This document shows, one piece after another, positions 39,044-47,753 of a stretch of DNA of 64,000 nt. Below the pieces are notes generated by a model that saw nothing but the letters and a program-made list of their open reading frames with translations, was not told the origin of the DNA and searched no databases. The stretch is from Microvirga lupini. Its GTDB lineage: Bacteria > Pseudomonadota > Alphaproteobacteria > Rhizobiales > Beijerinckiaceae. Position numbers and translations under genes: made by a program. How positions within the stretch are numbered: position 1 is the first letter of the stretch; every line of letters starts with the position of its first letter. Location of the stretch: assembly GCF_014191055.1 (NCBI RefSeq), contig NZ_JACHWB010000001.1, positions 587,875-651,874 on the forward strand, read 5' to 3'.

Positions 39044-39949
39044 ATGGATATCGGCATTCTCGTCACGATTTTCGACTCGGCGCTGCGGCTCTCGATTCCG
39101 CTCCTCGCGGCCTGCTTGGCCGGCCTCTGGTCCGAACGCTCCGGCGTGGTGGATATCGGCCTTGAGGGCAAGATGCTGGTGGCGGCTTTTGCCGGCGCTG
39201 CCGGCGCCTATGCGTTCGGCTCCGCTTGGGCCGGCCTCCTGCTTGGCATCCTGGCCTCCGTGGCCATCGGGCTCGTTCACGGCTTCGCGTCCATCAGCCA
39301 GCGCGGCAACCAGATCGTCTCGGGCGTTGCCATCAACATGCTGGCTGCAGGCCTTACGGCCATCGTGGGCAATGCTTGGTACGGACAGGGCGGGCGCACG
39401 CCGCCGCTTGAGGGCGATCAGCGCTTCGGCGGCGTGCTCTTCGGCCATTCTGCTCTCGTCTACGTGGTGCTTCTCGCCGTGCCTGTGACATGGTTCGTCC
39501 TCGGGCGCACGCGTTTCGGCCTTCGCCTGCGCGCCGTCGGGGAGAACCCGGCTGCGGTCGATACCGCCGGCATCTCGGTCACGGGGCTGCGCTATAGCGC
39601 GGTCATCATTGCGGGCGTTCTGTGCGGGTTTGCCGGCGTCTATCTGTCGGTCGGGCAGGCGGCGGGCTTCCTGCCCAACATGACGACGGGGCGCGGCTTC
39701 ATCGCGCTCGCGGCGCTCATCTTCGCCAAGTGGCGCGCTTGGCCCGCTCTCGGCGCCTGCTTCCTTTTCGGCCTCCTCGATGCCAGCGCCAACCAGCTGC
39801 AGGGCCTGTCGCTGCCCGGCATCGGCGAAGTGCCCGTGCAGGCGATCCAGGCGCTGCCCTATCTCATGACGGTCATCCTGCTCGCCGGCGTGATCGGCAA
39901 GGCGATTCCGCCACGCGCCGCCGGTATCCCTTATGTGAAGGAACGCTGA
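39044..39949 (+). CDS. Nucleoside ABC importer permease, YufQ/NupQ type
   Basis: 301 residues. Multiple membrane segments; ERSGVVDIGLEGKMLVAAFAG is the diagnostic stretch, and VGENPAAVDTAGISVTGLRY is the loop facing the ATPase. It starts four bases after the other permease gene and ends two bases before cytidine deaminase, so import and first metabolic steps are encoded together. Confidence 0.93.
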   Translation: MDIGILVTIFDSALRLSIPLLAACLAGLWSERSGVVDIGLEGKMLVAAFAGAAGAYAFGSAWAGLLLGILASVAIGLVHGFASISQRGNQIVSGVAINMLAAGLTAIVGNAWYGQGGRTPPLEGDQRFGGVLFGHSALVYVVLLAVPVTWFVLGRTRFGLRLRAVGENPAAVDTAGISVTGLRYSAVIIAGVLCGFAGVYLSVGQAAGFLPNMTTGRGFIALAALIFAKWRAWPALGACFLFGLLDASANQLQGLSLPGIGEVPVQAIQALPYLMTVILLAGVIGKAIPPRAAGIPYVKER

Positions 39950-39951
39950 TC

Positions 39952-40356
39952 ATGGCGTCTCTCGACTCTCTCTTCCAGGCCGCCAAGGCGATCCAGGCCA
40001 AGGCCTATGCACCCTATTCCCGCTTCAAGGTCGGCGCTGCCATTGTGACGGCTGACGGCCAGGTCTTCACCGGCTGCAACGTGGAGAATGCGGCCTATCC
40101 GGTGGGCTCCTGCGCGGAGGCCGGCGCCATCTCGGCCATGATCGCCGGGGGTGGACACCGCATCGCCCAGATCGTCGTGATGGGGGAGGGCGAGAACCTC
40201 GTCACGCCCTGCGGCGGCTGCCGCCAGCGCATCCGCGAGTTCGCCGGGCCCGACACTCCGATTCACATTGCCGGACCTGAAGGCATCCGGAGGAGCTTCA
40301 CGCTCGACGAGCTGTTGCCCTTCTCGTTTGGACCCGACAATTTGACGGATCGGTAA
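39952..40356 (+). CDS. cdd: Cytidine deaminase
   Basis: 134 residues from ATG 39952, the tetrameric small type. It deaminates cytidine and deoxycytidine to uridine forms. Zinc ligands are Cys54 in CAE (proton shuttle Glu56), and Cys87 and Cys90 in PCGGC; the ribose-contact NVENAAYP (43-50) is intact. In this locus it feeds uridine into the phosphorylase and URC steps. Confidence 0.96.
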   Translation: MASLDSLFQAAKAIQAKAYAPYSRFKVGAAIVTADGQVFTGCNVENAAYPVGSCAEAGAISAMIAGGGHRIAQIVVMGEGENLVTPCGGCRQRIREFAGPDTPIHIAGPEGIRRSFTLDELLPFSFGPDNLTDR

Positions 40357-40401
40357 AGCGTTTCGCTTTGATGAAAGGAAGGCCTGCCCGGCAGGCCTGA
40401 A

Positions 40402-41223
40402 ATGACGATGCAGCAGATGATTCAGGAAGCGGCCGCCTTCGTGCGCAGCCGCGGCTTCGACGGCCATTTCGATGCAGCCTTCGTGCTCGGCACGGGGCTT
40501 GGCACCCTGGTCGATGAGGTGAGCGATGGGGTGAGCCTCCCTTACGCGGAGATTCCGCACTTCCCGAGAAGCGGCGTCTCGGGTCATGCGGGCAAGCTCG
40601 TGGCCGGTACGCTCGAGGGCAAGCGCGTTCTCCTATTCCAAGGCCGCGCACATTACTACGAGACCGGTGATGCTGGCGCGATGCGTATCCCCGTCGCCTT
40701 CGTGAAGGAGCTCGGGATCTCGACGTTCGTTGCCACCAACGCGGCGGGCTCGGTGCGCGCGGACATCCGTCCCGGAAGTCTTGTGGCGATCAACGATCAC
40801 CTCAATCTGTCGGGCGCCAATCCGCTGCTGCGCGATCACACGGAAGGCCGCTTCGTCTCGCTCACCGGCGCGTATGACGAGGGCTTGCGCCAGACATTGC
40901 AGCGCGCTGCGAAGAAGACCGGCATAGAGCTGCCGGAGGGGGTCTATGCCTGGCTGTCAGGGCCGAGCTTCGAGACTCCGGCCGAGATCAAAATGGTGCA
41001 GATCCTCGGCGGCGATCTCGTTGGAATGTCCACGGTGCCGGAAGTGATCCTCGCGCGTTACTACGGCCTGAGGGTCGCGGCCATTTCCGTCGTCACCAAT
41101 CTGGCGGCCGGCATCGAGGGTGCGTCGCCCTCACACCAGGAAACCAAGGACACGGCGGCCGAGGCTTCCGAGAAGTTCAAGCGTCTCATCCGGTCCTTCG
41201 TTGCGGAGCTCTCTCATGTCTGA
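40402..41223 (+). CDS. punA: Purine-nucleoside phosphorylase (trimeric type)
   Basis: 273 residues. Splits inosine and guanosine with phosphate into base and ribose-1-phosphate. Family II marks: VLGTGLGTLVDEV near the start, GVSGHAGKLVAGTLEGKRVL, FQGRAHYYE, TNAAGSV, GPSFETPAEIKM and GMSTVPEVILARYYGLRVA. It is preceded by a 45-base gap after cdd and overlaps deoC by eight bases. The purine bases released can be reused elsewhere. Confidence 0.95.
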   Translation: MTMQQMIQEAAAFVRSRGFDGHFDAAFVLGTGLGTLVDEVSDGVSLPYAEIPHFPRSGVSGHAGKLVAGTLEGKRVLLFQGRAHYYETGDAGAMRIPVAFVKELGISTFVATNAAGSVRADIRPGSLVAINDHLNLSGANPLLRDHTEGRFVSLTGAYDEGLRQTLQRAAKKTGIELPEGVYAWLSGPSFETPAEIKMVQILGGDLVGMSTVPEVILARYYGLRVAAISVVTNLAAGIEGASPSHQETKDTAAEASEKFKRLIRSFVAELSHV

Positions 41224-41977
41224 TGCAGAACTTGCCGTGCGCGCCCTGCGCAGTCTCGATCTCACCGACCTGACGGAGACCTGCACCGATCAAGCCATCG
41301 ATGCGCTTTGCAAGAAAGCGCTCGATCCACGCGGTCCGGTGGCCGCCGTGTGCGTGTGGCCGCAATTCGTGAAGCGTGCGCAGGAGAACCTGAAAGGCTC
41401 GTCCGTGCGCATTGCCACGGTGGTCAACTTCCCGGCCGGCGGCGAGGATGTGAGCCGTGTCACGGACGACACGCAGGAGGCGCTCTCCGACGGTGCGAAC
41501 GAGATCGATCTCGTGCTGCCCTACAACGCCGTGCGTCGCGCCGATCTCGGGATTGCTAAGGAAATGGTGGATGCGGTGCGCGAGCTCGTCGATGGCGACC
41601 GCCTGCTGAAGGTGATCCTGGAGACCGGAGAGCTCAAGGATCCGAAGCTCATCGAGACCGCAAGCCTCATCGCCATCGAGTCCGACGCCGACTTCATCAA
41701 GACCTCGACGGGCAAAACACCCGTGTCCGCCACGTCGGAGGCGGCCGAGATCATGCTCCGGGCTATCAAGGCATCAGGGCGTCCGGTCGGTATCAAACCT
41801 TCCGGCGGCATCCGGACTGTCGATGATGCGAGGATCTATCTCGATCTCGCCGATCGCATCATGGGACCCGGCTGGGCCACGCCCCAGACGTTTCGCATCG
41901 GCGCGAGCAGCGTCTACGACGCGCTGATTGCAGCGATCGAAGGACGAGAAGGCACCACAACCACTGGAGCCTACTGA
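41216..41977 (+). CDS. deoC: Deoxyribose-phosphate aldolase
   Basis: 253 residues from ATG 41216 (MSDAELAVRALR), overlapping the punA stop by eight bases. It cleaves 2-deoxyribose-5-phosphate into acetaldehyde and glyceraldehyde-3-phosphate. The Schiff-base lysine is Lys162 in DFIKTSTGKT, Lys194 in GIKPSGGIR assists, and Asp98 in EIDLVLPYN completes the site. It is the exit to glycolysis for deoxynucleoside pentoses made by deoA, punA and deoB. Confidence 0.96.
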   Translation: MSDAELAVRALRSLDLTDLTETCTDQAIDALCKKALDPRGPVAAVCVWPQFVKRAQENLKGSSVRIATVVNFPAGGEDVSRVTDDTQEALSDGANEIDLVLPYNAVRRADLGIAKEMVDAVRELVDGDRLLKVILETGELKDPKLIETASLIAIESDADFIKTSTGKTPVSATSEAAEIMLRAIKASGRPVGIKPSGGIRTVDDARIYLDLADRIMGPGWATPQTFRIGASSVYDALIAAIEGREGTTTTGAY

Positions 41978-41978
41978 G

Positions 41979-43301
41979 ATGAGCCTCCTCCCGCAGGAAA
42001 TCATCCGTCGCAAGCGTGACGGCGGAACGCTCGATGCGGAGCACATCGAGCACTTCATCAAGGGGCTCACCGCCGGCCATGTGACGGAAGGCCAGGCAGC
42101 GTCCTTCGCCATGGCGATCTTCTTCCGCGGCCTCTCCGTGCCGGAGCGCGTGGCGCTCACCCGCGCCATGATGAATTCGGGCACGGTGCTGACCTGGGAT
42201 CTACCGGGGCCGGTGCTCGACAAGCATTCGACCGGTGGCGTGGGCGACACGGTGAGCCTCGCGCTTGGGCCAGCGGTGGCAGCCTGCGGCGGCTATGTGC
42301 CGATGATCTCCGGCCGCGGCCTTGGCCACACGGGCGGCACGCTGGACAAGTTCGATTCCATCCCGGGCTATGTCACGCAACCCGATCTCGACACGTTCCG
42401 GCGCGTCACTCGCGAAGTGGGCTGCGCCATCATCGGCCAGACGGCCGATCTCGCGCCTGCCGACAAGCGCCTTTACGCCATCCGCGACGTGACGGCGACG
42501 GTGGAGTCGATCGATCTCATCACCGCGTCCATCCTGTCGAAGAAGTTGTCCGCCGGCCTCCAGGGCCTCGTGATGGACGTGAAGTTCGGCTCCGGTGCGT
42601 TCATGGACAATGCCGACGATGCGCGGAAGTTGGCCCAGAGCCTCGTGCTCGTCGCCAACGGTGCGGGCCTTCCCACGAGCGCGCTGCTGACCGACATGAA
42701 CGAGCCGCTGGCATCGGCGGCCGGCAATGCGGTCGAGATGGCCTATGCGGTCGATTACCTGACAGGGCGCCGCCGCGAGAAGCGCTTTCACGAGGTGACG
42801 GTGGAGCTCTCCTCCGAGATGCTCGTGCTCGGCAAGCTCGCGGCTGGCATCGATGAGGCACGTGCCAAGATCGAGCATGCGATTTCATCGGGCAAGGCGG
42901 CAGAGGTTTTCCAGCGCATGGTGTCCGCTCTCGGCGGCCCTGCCGATTTCCTTGAGCGCCATGACAGGCATCTGCAGAGAGCGACGGTCGTGCGTGCCAT
43001 TCATGCCGAGAATAACGGCATTGTTCAGAAGGTTGCCACGCGCGACATCGGGGTCGCCGTCGTCGCTCTCGGCGGCGGCCGCACACGACCGCAGGATCCG
43101 ATCGATCATGCGGTCGGCCTCACGAACCTTGCCGCCATCGGCGAGACGGTCGATGCATCGCGGCCGCTCGCCATCGTGCATGCGCGCAGCGAGGAGGCCG
43201 CCGAGGCGGCAGCGCGCGCTGTGCGTGCTGCTTATACGCTTGGTGAGAAGCCAGCTGCTTCCGGTCCAAGCATTCTCGAGCGCATCGGAGCGACAGTATG
43301 A
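41979..43301 (+). CDS. deoA: Thymidine phosphorylase
   Basis: 440 residues from ATG 41979, one base after the deoC stop. Phosphorolyses thymidine, deoxyuridine and, less well, uridine to the base and (deoxy)ribose-1-phosphate. The phosphate/pyrimidine loop is KHSTGGVGD at 82-90; also SGRGLGHTGGTLDK and SIDLITASILSKKLSAGL. It overlaps the next gene by four bases and gives the uracil that the URC genes can use. Confidence 0.96.
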   Translation: MSLLPQEIIRRKRDGGTLDAEHIEHFIKGLTAGHVTEGQAASFAMAIFFRGLSVPERVALTRAMMNSGTVLTWDLPGPVLDKHSTGGVGDTVSLALGPAVAACGGYVPMISGRGLGHTGGTLDKFDSIPGYVTQPDLDTFRRVTREVGCAIIGQTADLAPADKRLYAIRDVTATVESIDLITASILSKKLSAGLQGLVMDVKFGSGAFMDNADDARKLAQSLVLVANGAGLPTSALLTDMNEPLASAAGNAVEMAYAVDYLTGRRREKRFHEVTVELSSEMLVLGKLAAGIDEARAKIEHAISSGKAAEVFQRMVSALGGPADFLERHDRHLQRATVVRAIHAENNGIVQKVATRDIGVAVVALGGGRTRPQDPIDHAVGLTNLAAIGETVDASRPLAIVHARSEEAAEAAARAVRAAYTLGEKPAASGPSILERIGATV

Positions 43302-44239
43302 GTCTTCTCGTCGCCGTCACTTGGCAGACGCAGCCCTGGGTCGAGCGCTTCAAACGCCTCCTGCCGGATCGCGACATCGTGGTGCTGGAGCAAGATTTCG
43401 ACAGGAGCGCCATCCGCTATGTAGCAACCTGGGGTCCGAAGCCCGGCAGCCTGTCAGGCCTGCCTAATCTCGAGGCGATCTTCTCGCTCGGCGCCGGTGT
43501 CGATCACCTGATGGGCTATCCCGACCTGCCGGATGTGCCAATCGTGCGCGTGGCGCAGGACGATCTCACCCATCGCATGAGCGAGTACATGGTGCTGCAT
43601 TGCCTCATGCACTTACGCGACCAACGCCGCTTCGACGAGGATCAGAAAGCGAAACGCTGGAATCCGGATCGCGCTCCGCCGATTGCCGGCGATGTGCGCG
43701 TGGGTATCATGGGTTTCGGCGTGCTGGGGCAGGATTCCGCGCGCAAGCTGAAGATGATGGGTTTCGATGTGGCCGGCTGGAGCCGCACGCCGAAGGACGT
43801 GGAGGGCTTCCAGGTCTATGCGGGCGAGGAGGGGCTGACGCCCTTCCTGAACCGCACGGACATCCTGATCGCCCTCATGCCGCTCACGCCGGAAACGCAG
43901 GGCATGCTCAACCGCTCCCTGTTCGAGAAGCTTGCGCACGACGGCAGGCTCGGCGGACCGATCCTGATCAACGCGGGGCGCGGCAAGCTGCAGGTGGAGG
44001 CTGATATCCTCGCCTGTCTCGACGACGGCACCTTGCAGGCCGCAACCCTCGACGTGTTCGAGACCGAGCCCCTGCCGGAAGATTCGCCGCTTTGGACGCA
44101 CCCGCGCGTCACGGTGACGCCGCACAACTCGGCGACGAGCGAACCGGACGCGACGGCGCGCTACATCGCACAGCAGATCCGCCGCCATGAGGCGGGTGAA
44201 GCGTTCGAGGCGGTGGTGGATAAGACGCGGGGATACTAA
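43298..44239 (+). CDS. ghrA: GhrA-like glyoxylate/hydroxypyruvate reductase (D-2-hydroxyacid dehydrogenase)
   Basis: 313 residues. NAD(P) fold motif GIMGFGVLGQDSA at about 145-157, substrate-contact Arg in LINAGRGKL, and catalytic His in VTPHNSATS with the paired acid upstream. The early GAGVDHLMGYPDLPDVPIVR matches the GhrA group, which reduces glyoxylate and hydroxypyruvate with NADPH. It overlaps deoA by four bases, so it is part of the nucleoside operon. Which 2-oxo-acid or aldehyde it meets there is unknown; a product of pyrimidine breakdown is possible. Confidence 0.88.
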   Translation: MSLLVAVTWQTQPWVERFKRLLPDRDIVVLEQDFDRSAIRYVATWGPKPGSLSGLPNLEAIFSLGAGVDHLMGYPDLPDVPIVRVAQDDLTHRMSEYMVLHCLMHLRDQRRFDEDQKAKRWNPDRAPPIAGDVRVGIMGFGVLGQDSARKLKMMGFDVAGWSRTPKDVEGFQVYAGEEGLTPFLNRTDILIALMPLTPETQGMLNRSLFEKLAHDGRLGGPILINAGRGKLQVEADILACLDDGTLQAATLDVFETEPLPEDSPLWTHPRVTVTPHNSATSEPDATARYIAQQIRRHEAGEAFEAVVDKTRGY

Positions 44240-44260
44240 GGCAGACTGATCGGTTTCGAT

Positions 44261-44394
44261 GTCATTCCGGACGGCGTAGCCGATCCGGGACCGTGTGCAG
44301 CATGAGGGCTCGCTCCCTCTCCCTCAGCGAGAGGTGTTCCCGCGTTATTCTCGTCTTACGATCCCGGGTTCTGCTGCGCAGCCCCGGGGATGAC
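44261..44394. repeat. Composite palindromic intergenic repeat, copy A
   Basis: Starts GTCATTCCGGAC at 44261 and ends CCCCGGGGATGAC at 44394. Each end is itself a hairpin (GGAC…GATCCGGGAC near 44269-44291, and GATCCCGGGTT…CAGCCCCGGGGAT near 44360-44392), joined by a spacer holding CCCTCTCCCTCAGCGAGAGG and TATTCTCGTC. The same ends and the TATTCTCGTC segment recur at 51253-51352, and a single half at 46761-46798. It lies between convergent genes. Confidence 0.8.
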
Positions 44395-44402
44395 GTTGAT
44401 CT

Positions 44403-45254
44403 TCAGCCCAGCCGCTTGATCGCGCTGATCGGCCCGTAGCTCCCCAGGCGGATGCGCTCTTCGGCCACTGCGAGCGGCTCGATCATCACCGTCATGCTGT
44501 GGCCGGTGGCGTGGATGAAGTTTGTCTCGTCCATCATCAGGCCCACATGGCCCTTCCAGAACACGAGATCGCCCCGTTGCAAGCCGCTCAGGTCCGGCTT
44601 CGCCGCGACAGGCGTCCCGAGCTCGCGTTCCTGCATGTCGCTGTCGCGGGGAGCCTTGATGCCAGCCGCTGTCAATGCAGTCTGGGCCAGCCCCGAACAG
44701 TCGATGCCGAGGCTTGTCTTGCCGCCCCAGAGATAGGGCGTGTGCAGGAAGCGCTCGGCGACAGTGACGTAATCTGTTTCGAACGCACCGAGGCCGCTCA
44801 AGTGAGCGGCGAAGACCCAGCCGCCGGCGGCGAGCCGGGCGTAATCGCCTTCCGTTTCCGTCACCGCGACTTTGGAGTTCAGGGTGAGGTAGCTCTGATA
44901 GGGAAGCTTCAGGTTCGGACCCGGATACACGAAGGTGCGGATGGCCCGCACCTTGTGCGTCGGCTCCGGTCCGGCCTCGCCCAAGGCTTCACTCGGCAGG
45001 TAGCCCACATAGCCGTCATCGTGCAGCTGCACCCAGGCCCAGCCCTCGTGCTCGTCATAGACGGTCACGCCTTCCCCGAAGATTGCCTGCGTGTCCACCG
45101 GCGCCTCGCGGGAAGGGTGGCGGTGCAGGGCTGAGAAGGTCGTGGCGATGCGCTTGACCGTGCCGGTGGTGAACCGCTCGGCCTCGACTTGCCCGCGCAG
45201 GCGCTCATCGGCGAGATCCGCGCGGACAGGCGTGATGCGGCGGTCGAAACTCAT
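44403..45254 (-). CDS. NlpC/P60-family cysteine peptidase (C40) with SH3-like domain
   Basis: 283 residues from ATG 45254 (MSFDRRITPVRADLAD) with AAGGAG eight bases upstream. N-terminal ~120 residues form SH3-like domains (GWAWVQLHDDGYVGYLPSEAL); the NlpC/P60 domain follows with catalytic Cys at about 185 (GIDCSGLAQTAL) and His in KGHVGLMMDETNFIHATG. These enzymes cut D-Glu-mDAP bonds in murein peptides. No signal peptide is visible, which suggests peptide recycling in the cytoplasm. It follows the M17 peptidase gene, a common alphaproteobacterial pair. Confidence 0.9.
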   Translation of the reverse strand: MSFDRRITPVRADLADERLRGQVEAERFTTGTVKRIATTFSALHRHPSREAPVDTQAIFGEGVTVYDEHEGWAWVQLHDDGYVGYLPSEALGEAGPEPTHKVRAIRTFVYPGPNLKLPYQSYLTLNSKVAVTETEGDYARLAAGGWVFAAHLSGLGAFETDYVTVAERFLHTPYLWGGKTSLGIDCSGLAQTALTAAGIKAPRDSDMQERELGTPVAAKPDLSGLQRGDLVFWKGHVGLMMDETNFIHATGHSMTVMIEPLAVAEERIRLGSYGPISAIKRLG

Positions 45255-45317
45255 CGGGACAGCTCCTTGGTCTGTAACCAAATTTCCTAGTCTCTTCGGC
45301 GCCAAAACGCCAGTGGC

Positions 45318-46700
45318 TCACGCGCCATAGCGCTCCTTCAGGAGAGCATACATGAGACGCGCAGCCTGAACCTCACCACCCTCGGGACGGCCCGGCTTGG
45401 TGGCGTTGTTCCAGGCGAAGATGTCGAAATGCACATAGGCCTTCGCGGTCTCGACAAAGCGGCGTAGGAAGAGAGCCGCCGTGATCGAGCCGCCCATCGG
45501 CCCGCCGGTGTTGTTCATATCGGCGAATTTCGAGTCGAGCTGGCTCTGATAGGGATACCAGAGCGGCAGGCGCCAGACGGGATCGTTCACTGCCAATCCG
45601 TGGCGGGCGATGTCGGCGGCAAGCGCGTCGTCGTCGGTATAGAAGGGCGGCAGTTCGGGGCCGAGCGCCACGCGGGCCGCACCTGTGAGCGTCGCGAAAT
45701 CCACGATGAGATCCGGGCTCTCCTCATCGGCGAGCGAAAGCGCATCGGCCAGGATGAGACGACCCTCCGCATCCGTGTTGCCGATCTCGACCGAGATGCC
45801 CTTGCGGCTCGGCAGAATGTCGCCGGGGCGGAAGGCGTTGCTGGAGATCGCATTTTCGACCGCAGGGATCAGCACGCGCAGGCGTACCGGAAGTCTTGCC
45901 CCCATGATCATGTCGGCCAGCGCCAGCGTGGCTGCTGCGCCGCCCATGTCCTTGCGCATGAGCAGCATGGATGAGGCGGGCTTGATGTCGAGGCCGCCGG
46001 TGTCGAAGGCGACGCCCTTGCCGATCAGCGTCACGCGCGGCGCATCGGGCTCGCCCCAGGTGAAGTCGATGAGGCGCGGCGGCGTGATGGAGGCGCGGCC
46101 CACCGCATGGATCATCGGGAAGTTCTGCTTCAGCAGGTCGTCGTCGACGATGCTGGTGAAGGAGGCCCCATGACGTTCGGCCAATTGGCGTGCAGCCGCC
46201 TCAATGCCGTCGGGCCCGAGATCGTTGGTCGGTGTGTTGACGAGATCGCGGCTTGCCACGACGGCATTCGCGATCCGCGACACATCCTCCGCATCGACGC
46301 CGTTCGGCACGACGAGCCGAACGGCTTTCTCGCTGCGCTTGCGGTAGCGGCCGAAGCTATAGGTGCCGAGCAGCCAGGCAAGCGTGGCGAGGGTCGGGTT
46401 CGGGGCTTCGGTCTCGAAACGATAGGCGCCTTCCGGCAGCAGTGTGGAGAGCTTGCCGGGGAGGAATGGATCGCTCTGCTTGGCGTCCGTTCCATTGATG
46501 CCGAAAGCGACGCCGAGAAGATCACCATTGGCATCGGGCAGGAGACAATGGCTGCCAGTCTTGCCCGCAAATCCTTGCGCCTTCGCAAAACCCTGCGCCA
46601 GCGGCGGAAGCTGACCCGCGATGTCCGGCCATGTCTGTTCCGTCACGAGCCAGATGGGTTTCGAAGCTTCATTCGCGGAGGCGAGGAGAGCGTGGGGCAT
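45318..46700 (-). CDS. Leucyl aminopeptidase family protein (M17)
   Basis: 460 residues. Two-metal aminopeptidase. The C-terminal catalytic half holds LIGKGVAFDTGGLDIKP at about 228, MRKDMGGAA and the signature NTDAEGRLILADAL at about 308, then DFATLTGAARVALG. The N-terminal domain is divergent from PepA. It removes N-terminal residues from peptides and lies 63 bases upstream of the NlpC/P60 gene, so the two may process imported or murein peptides together. Confidence 0.92.
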   Translation of the reverse strand: MPHALLASANEASKPIWLVTEQTWPDIAGQLPPLAQGFAKAQGFAGKTGSHCLLPDANGDLLGVAFGINGTDAKQSDPFLPGKLSTLLPEGAYRFETEAPNPTLATLAWLLGTYSFGRYRKRSEKAVRLVVPNGVDAEDVSRIANAVVASRDLVNTPTNDLGPDGIEAAARQLAERHGASFTSIVDDDLLKQNFPMIHAVGRASITPPRLIDFTWGEPDAPRVTLIGKGVAFDTGGLDIKPASSMLLMRKDMGGAAATLALADMIMGARLPVRLRVLIPAVENAISSNAFRPGDILPSRKGISVEIGNTDAEGRLILADALSLADEESPDLIVDFATLTGAARVALGPELPPFYTDDDALAADIARHGLAVNDPVWRLPLWYPYQSQLDSKFADMNNTGGPMGGSITAALFLRRFVETAKAYVHFDIFAWNNATKPGRPEGGEVQAARLMYALLKERYGA

Positions 46701-46760
46701 GGATGGTGACCTAGGCAGTTGAGAAGGTTGCAGGCAGTTTTAAGCGGTTGGAACGTGTGT

Positions 46761-46798
46761 GTCATCCCAGACGGAGCGCAGCGAAGATCCGGGATGAC
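46761..46798. repeat. Single palindromic repeat unit, copy B
   Basis: GTCATCCCAGAC … ATCCGGGATGAC, 38 bases with complementary ends, followed by GATGAGAATTA. Read on the minus strand it equals the right half of the composite repeats at 44261 and 51253 (TTCTC, then the hairpin). It lies between dgoK and the M17 peptidase gene. Confidence 0.8.
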
Positions 46799-46806
46799 GA
46801 TGAGAA

Positions 46807-47709
46807 TTATCCCAATGCATGCTGGCGCACGATGCGGGCCAGTCCCGCGATCAGCGCTTGCTGCGTGTCCTTGGTCTGCGCCTCGATGCCGTGGCGCTTG
46901 AGCGCATGAACGTAGAGTTCCGCGCGCTCCGGCGCGGCCAGGATGGTCACGGAGGCAGGATGGCCGAACTGGGCCAATGCCCCGTTGATTTCGTCGCCTG
47001 TGAGAAGGCCTGATAAGTAGGGCGCAAGCAGGCTGCTGTGCATGCGGTTGGAAACGACCGATGCGCGGGCGCTGAAGAGAAGATGCAGCAGGCCGACGCG
47101 GGTGTCTCCAGCGTTGCGCTCGGCGGCCTCAAGGCCGAGGTCGAAGCCTTTCGGATCCTCGGGCTGCGTCGCCGGGCGGCCGATCATGGAATGCTCGCGC
47201 AGCAGCGCGTACATCTCGCCGGTCATGTAGGTGGCGAAGCGCTCGATGCGCCCGTTCTTCATCAGGATCCACTTGGGATGCGTGCCGGCCGAGCAGATCA
47301 GCCCGTCCTCAACGCCGGCGCCCAGAACCAGCGTCTCCTCGCCGCGCATCACGTCGGCAGCGCCGGGAGCAGGCTCGCAGAATAGGCCCGGGATGATATG
47401 GCCCTTGCGGCCGTTCTCCAGATCAACCGGCACGAGCGCCCGGGCGATTTCCGCCGGGCCCGCCGGACAGGTGGCGTAAGGCGCCTCGACCCAGCCCTCG
47501 CGGCTGCCCACCATGCCGACGAGCAGCACCGGCGCGTCGGGTTCCGCCTGCAGCCAGCGCCCGCACTGACGCAGGAACACCTCACGGTGCTGGCCCTTTT
47601 GCAGGGCCGAGACGCCTTCGTCCGAAGAGACCTGATCGAGAACGGTTTCGTTCTCGATCAGATAACCGCGAAAGCGGGTCGTTCCCCAGTCGGCGACGAT
47701 GAAGCGCAA
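46807..47709 (-). CDS. dgoK: 2-dehydro-3-deoxygalactonokinase family protein
   Basis: 300 residues, full length for DgoK, which phosphorylates 2-keto-3-deoxy-galactonate. ASKHA-type start FIVADWGTTRFRGYLIE, then VLLVGMVGSREGWVEAPY, FCEPAPGAADVMRGEETLVLGA, CSAGTHPKWILMKNG and FATYMTGEMYALLREHSM match the family well. It is 44 bases downstream of upp on the same strand. No aldolase (dgoA), dehydratase (dgoD) or sugar-acid transporter is near, so its role here may be another kinase step. Confidence 0.9.
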   Translation of the reverse strand: MRFIVADWGTTRFRGYLIENETVLDQVSSDEGVSALQKGQHREVFLRQCGRWLQAEPDAPVLLVGMVGSREGWVEAPYATCPAGPAEIARALVPVDLENGRKGHIIPGLFCEPAPGAADVMRGEETLVLGAGVEDGLICSAGTHPKWILMKNGRIERFATYMTGEMYALLREHSMIGRPATQPEDPKGFDLGLEAAERNAGDTRVGLLHLLFSARASVVSNRMHSSLLAPYLSGLLTGDEINGALAQFGHPASVTILAAPERAELYVHALKRHGIEAQTKDTQQALIAGLARIVRQHALG

Positions 47710-47753
47710 GGCCGATACCTCTTGTCAGAGTCGAGGGATAAGTCGCCCGGGCT

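Noticed and set aside
37105..39171. A 688-residue open frame on the minus strand
   Set aside because: It lies antisense to the nucleoside ATPase, VOC and permease genes, is rich in Arg, His and Asp as mirror-frame translations of GC-rich genes are, and matches no family.
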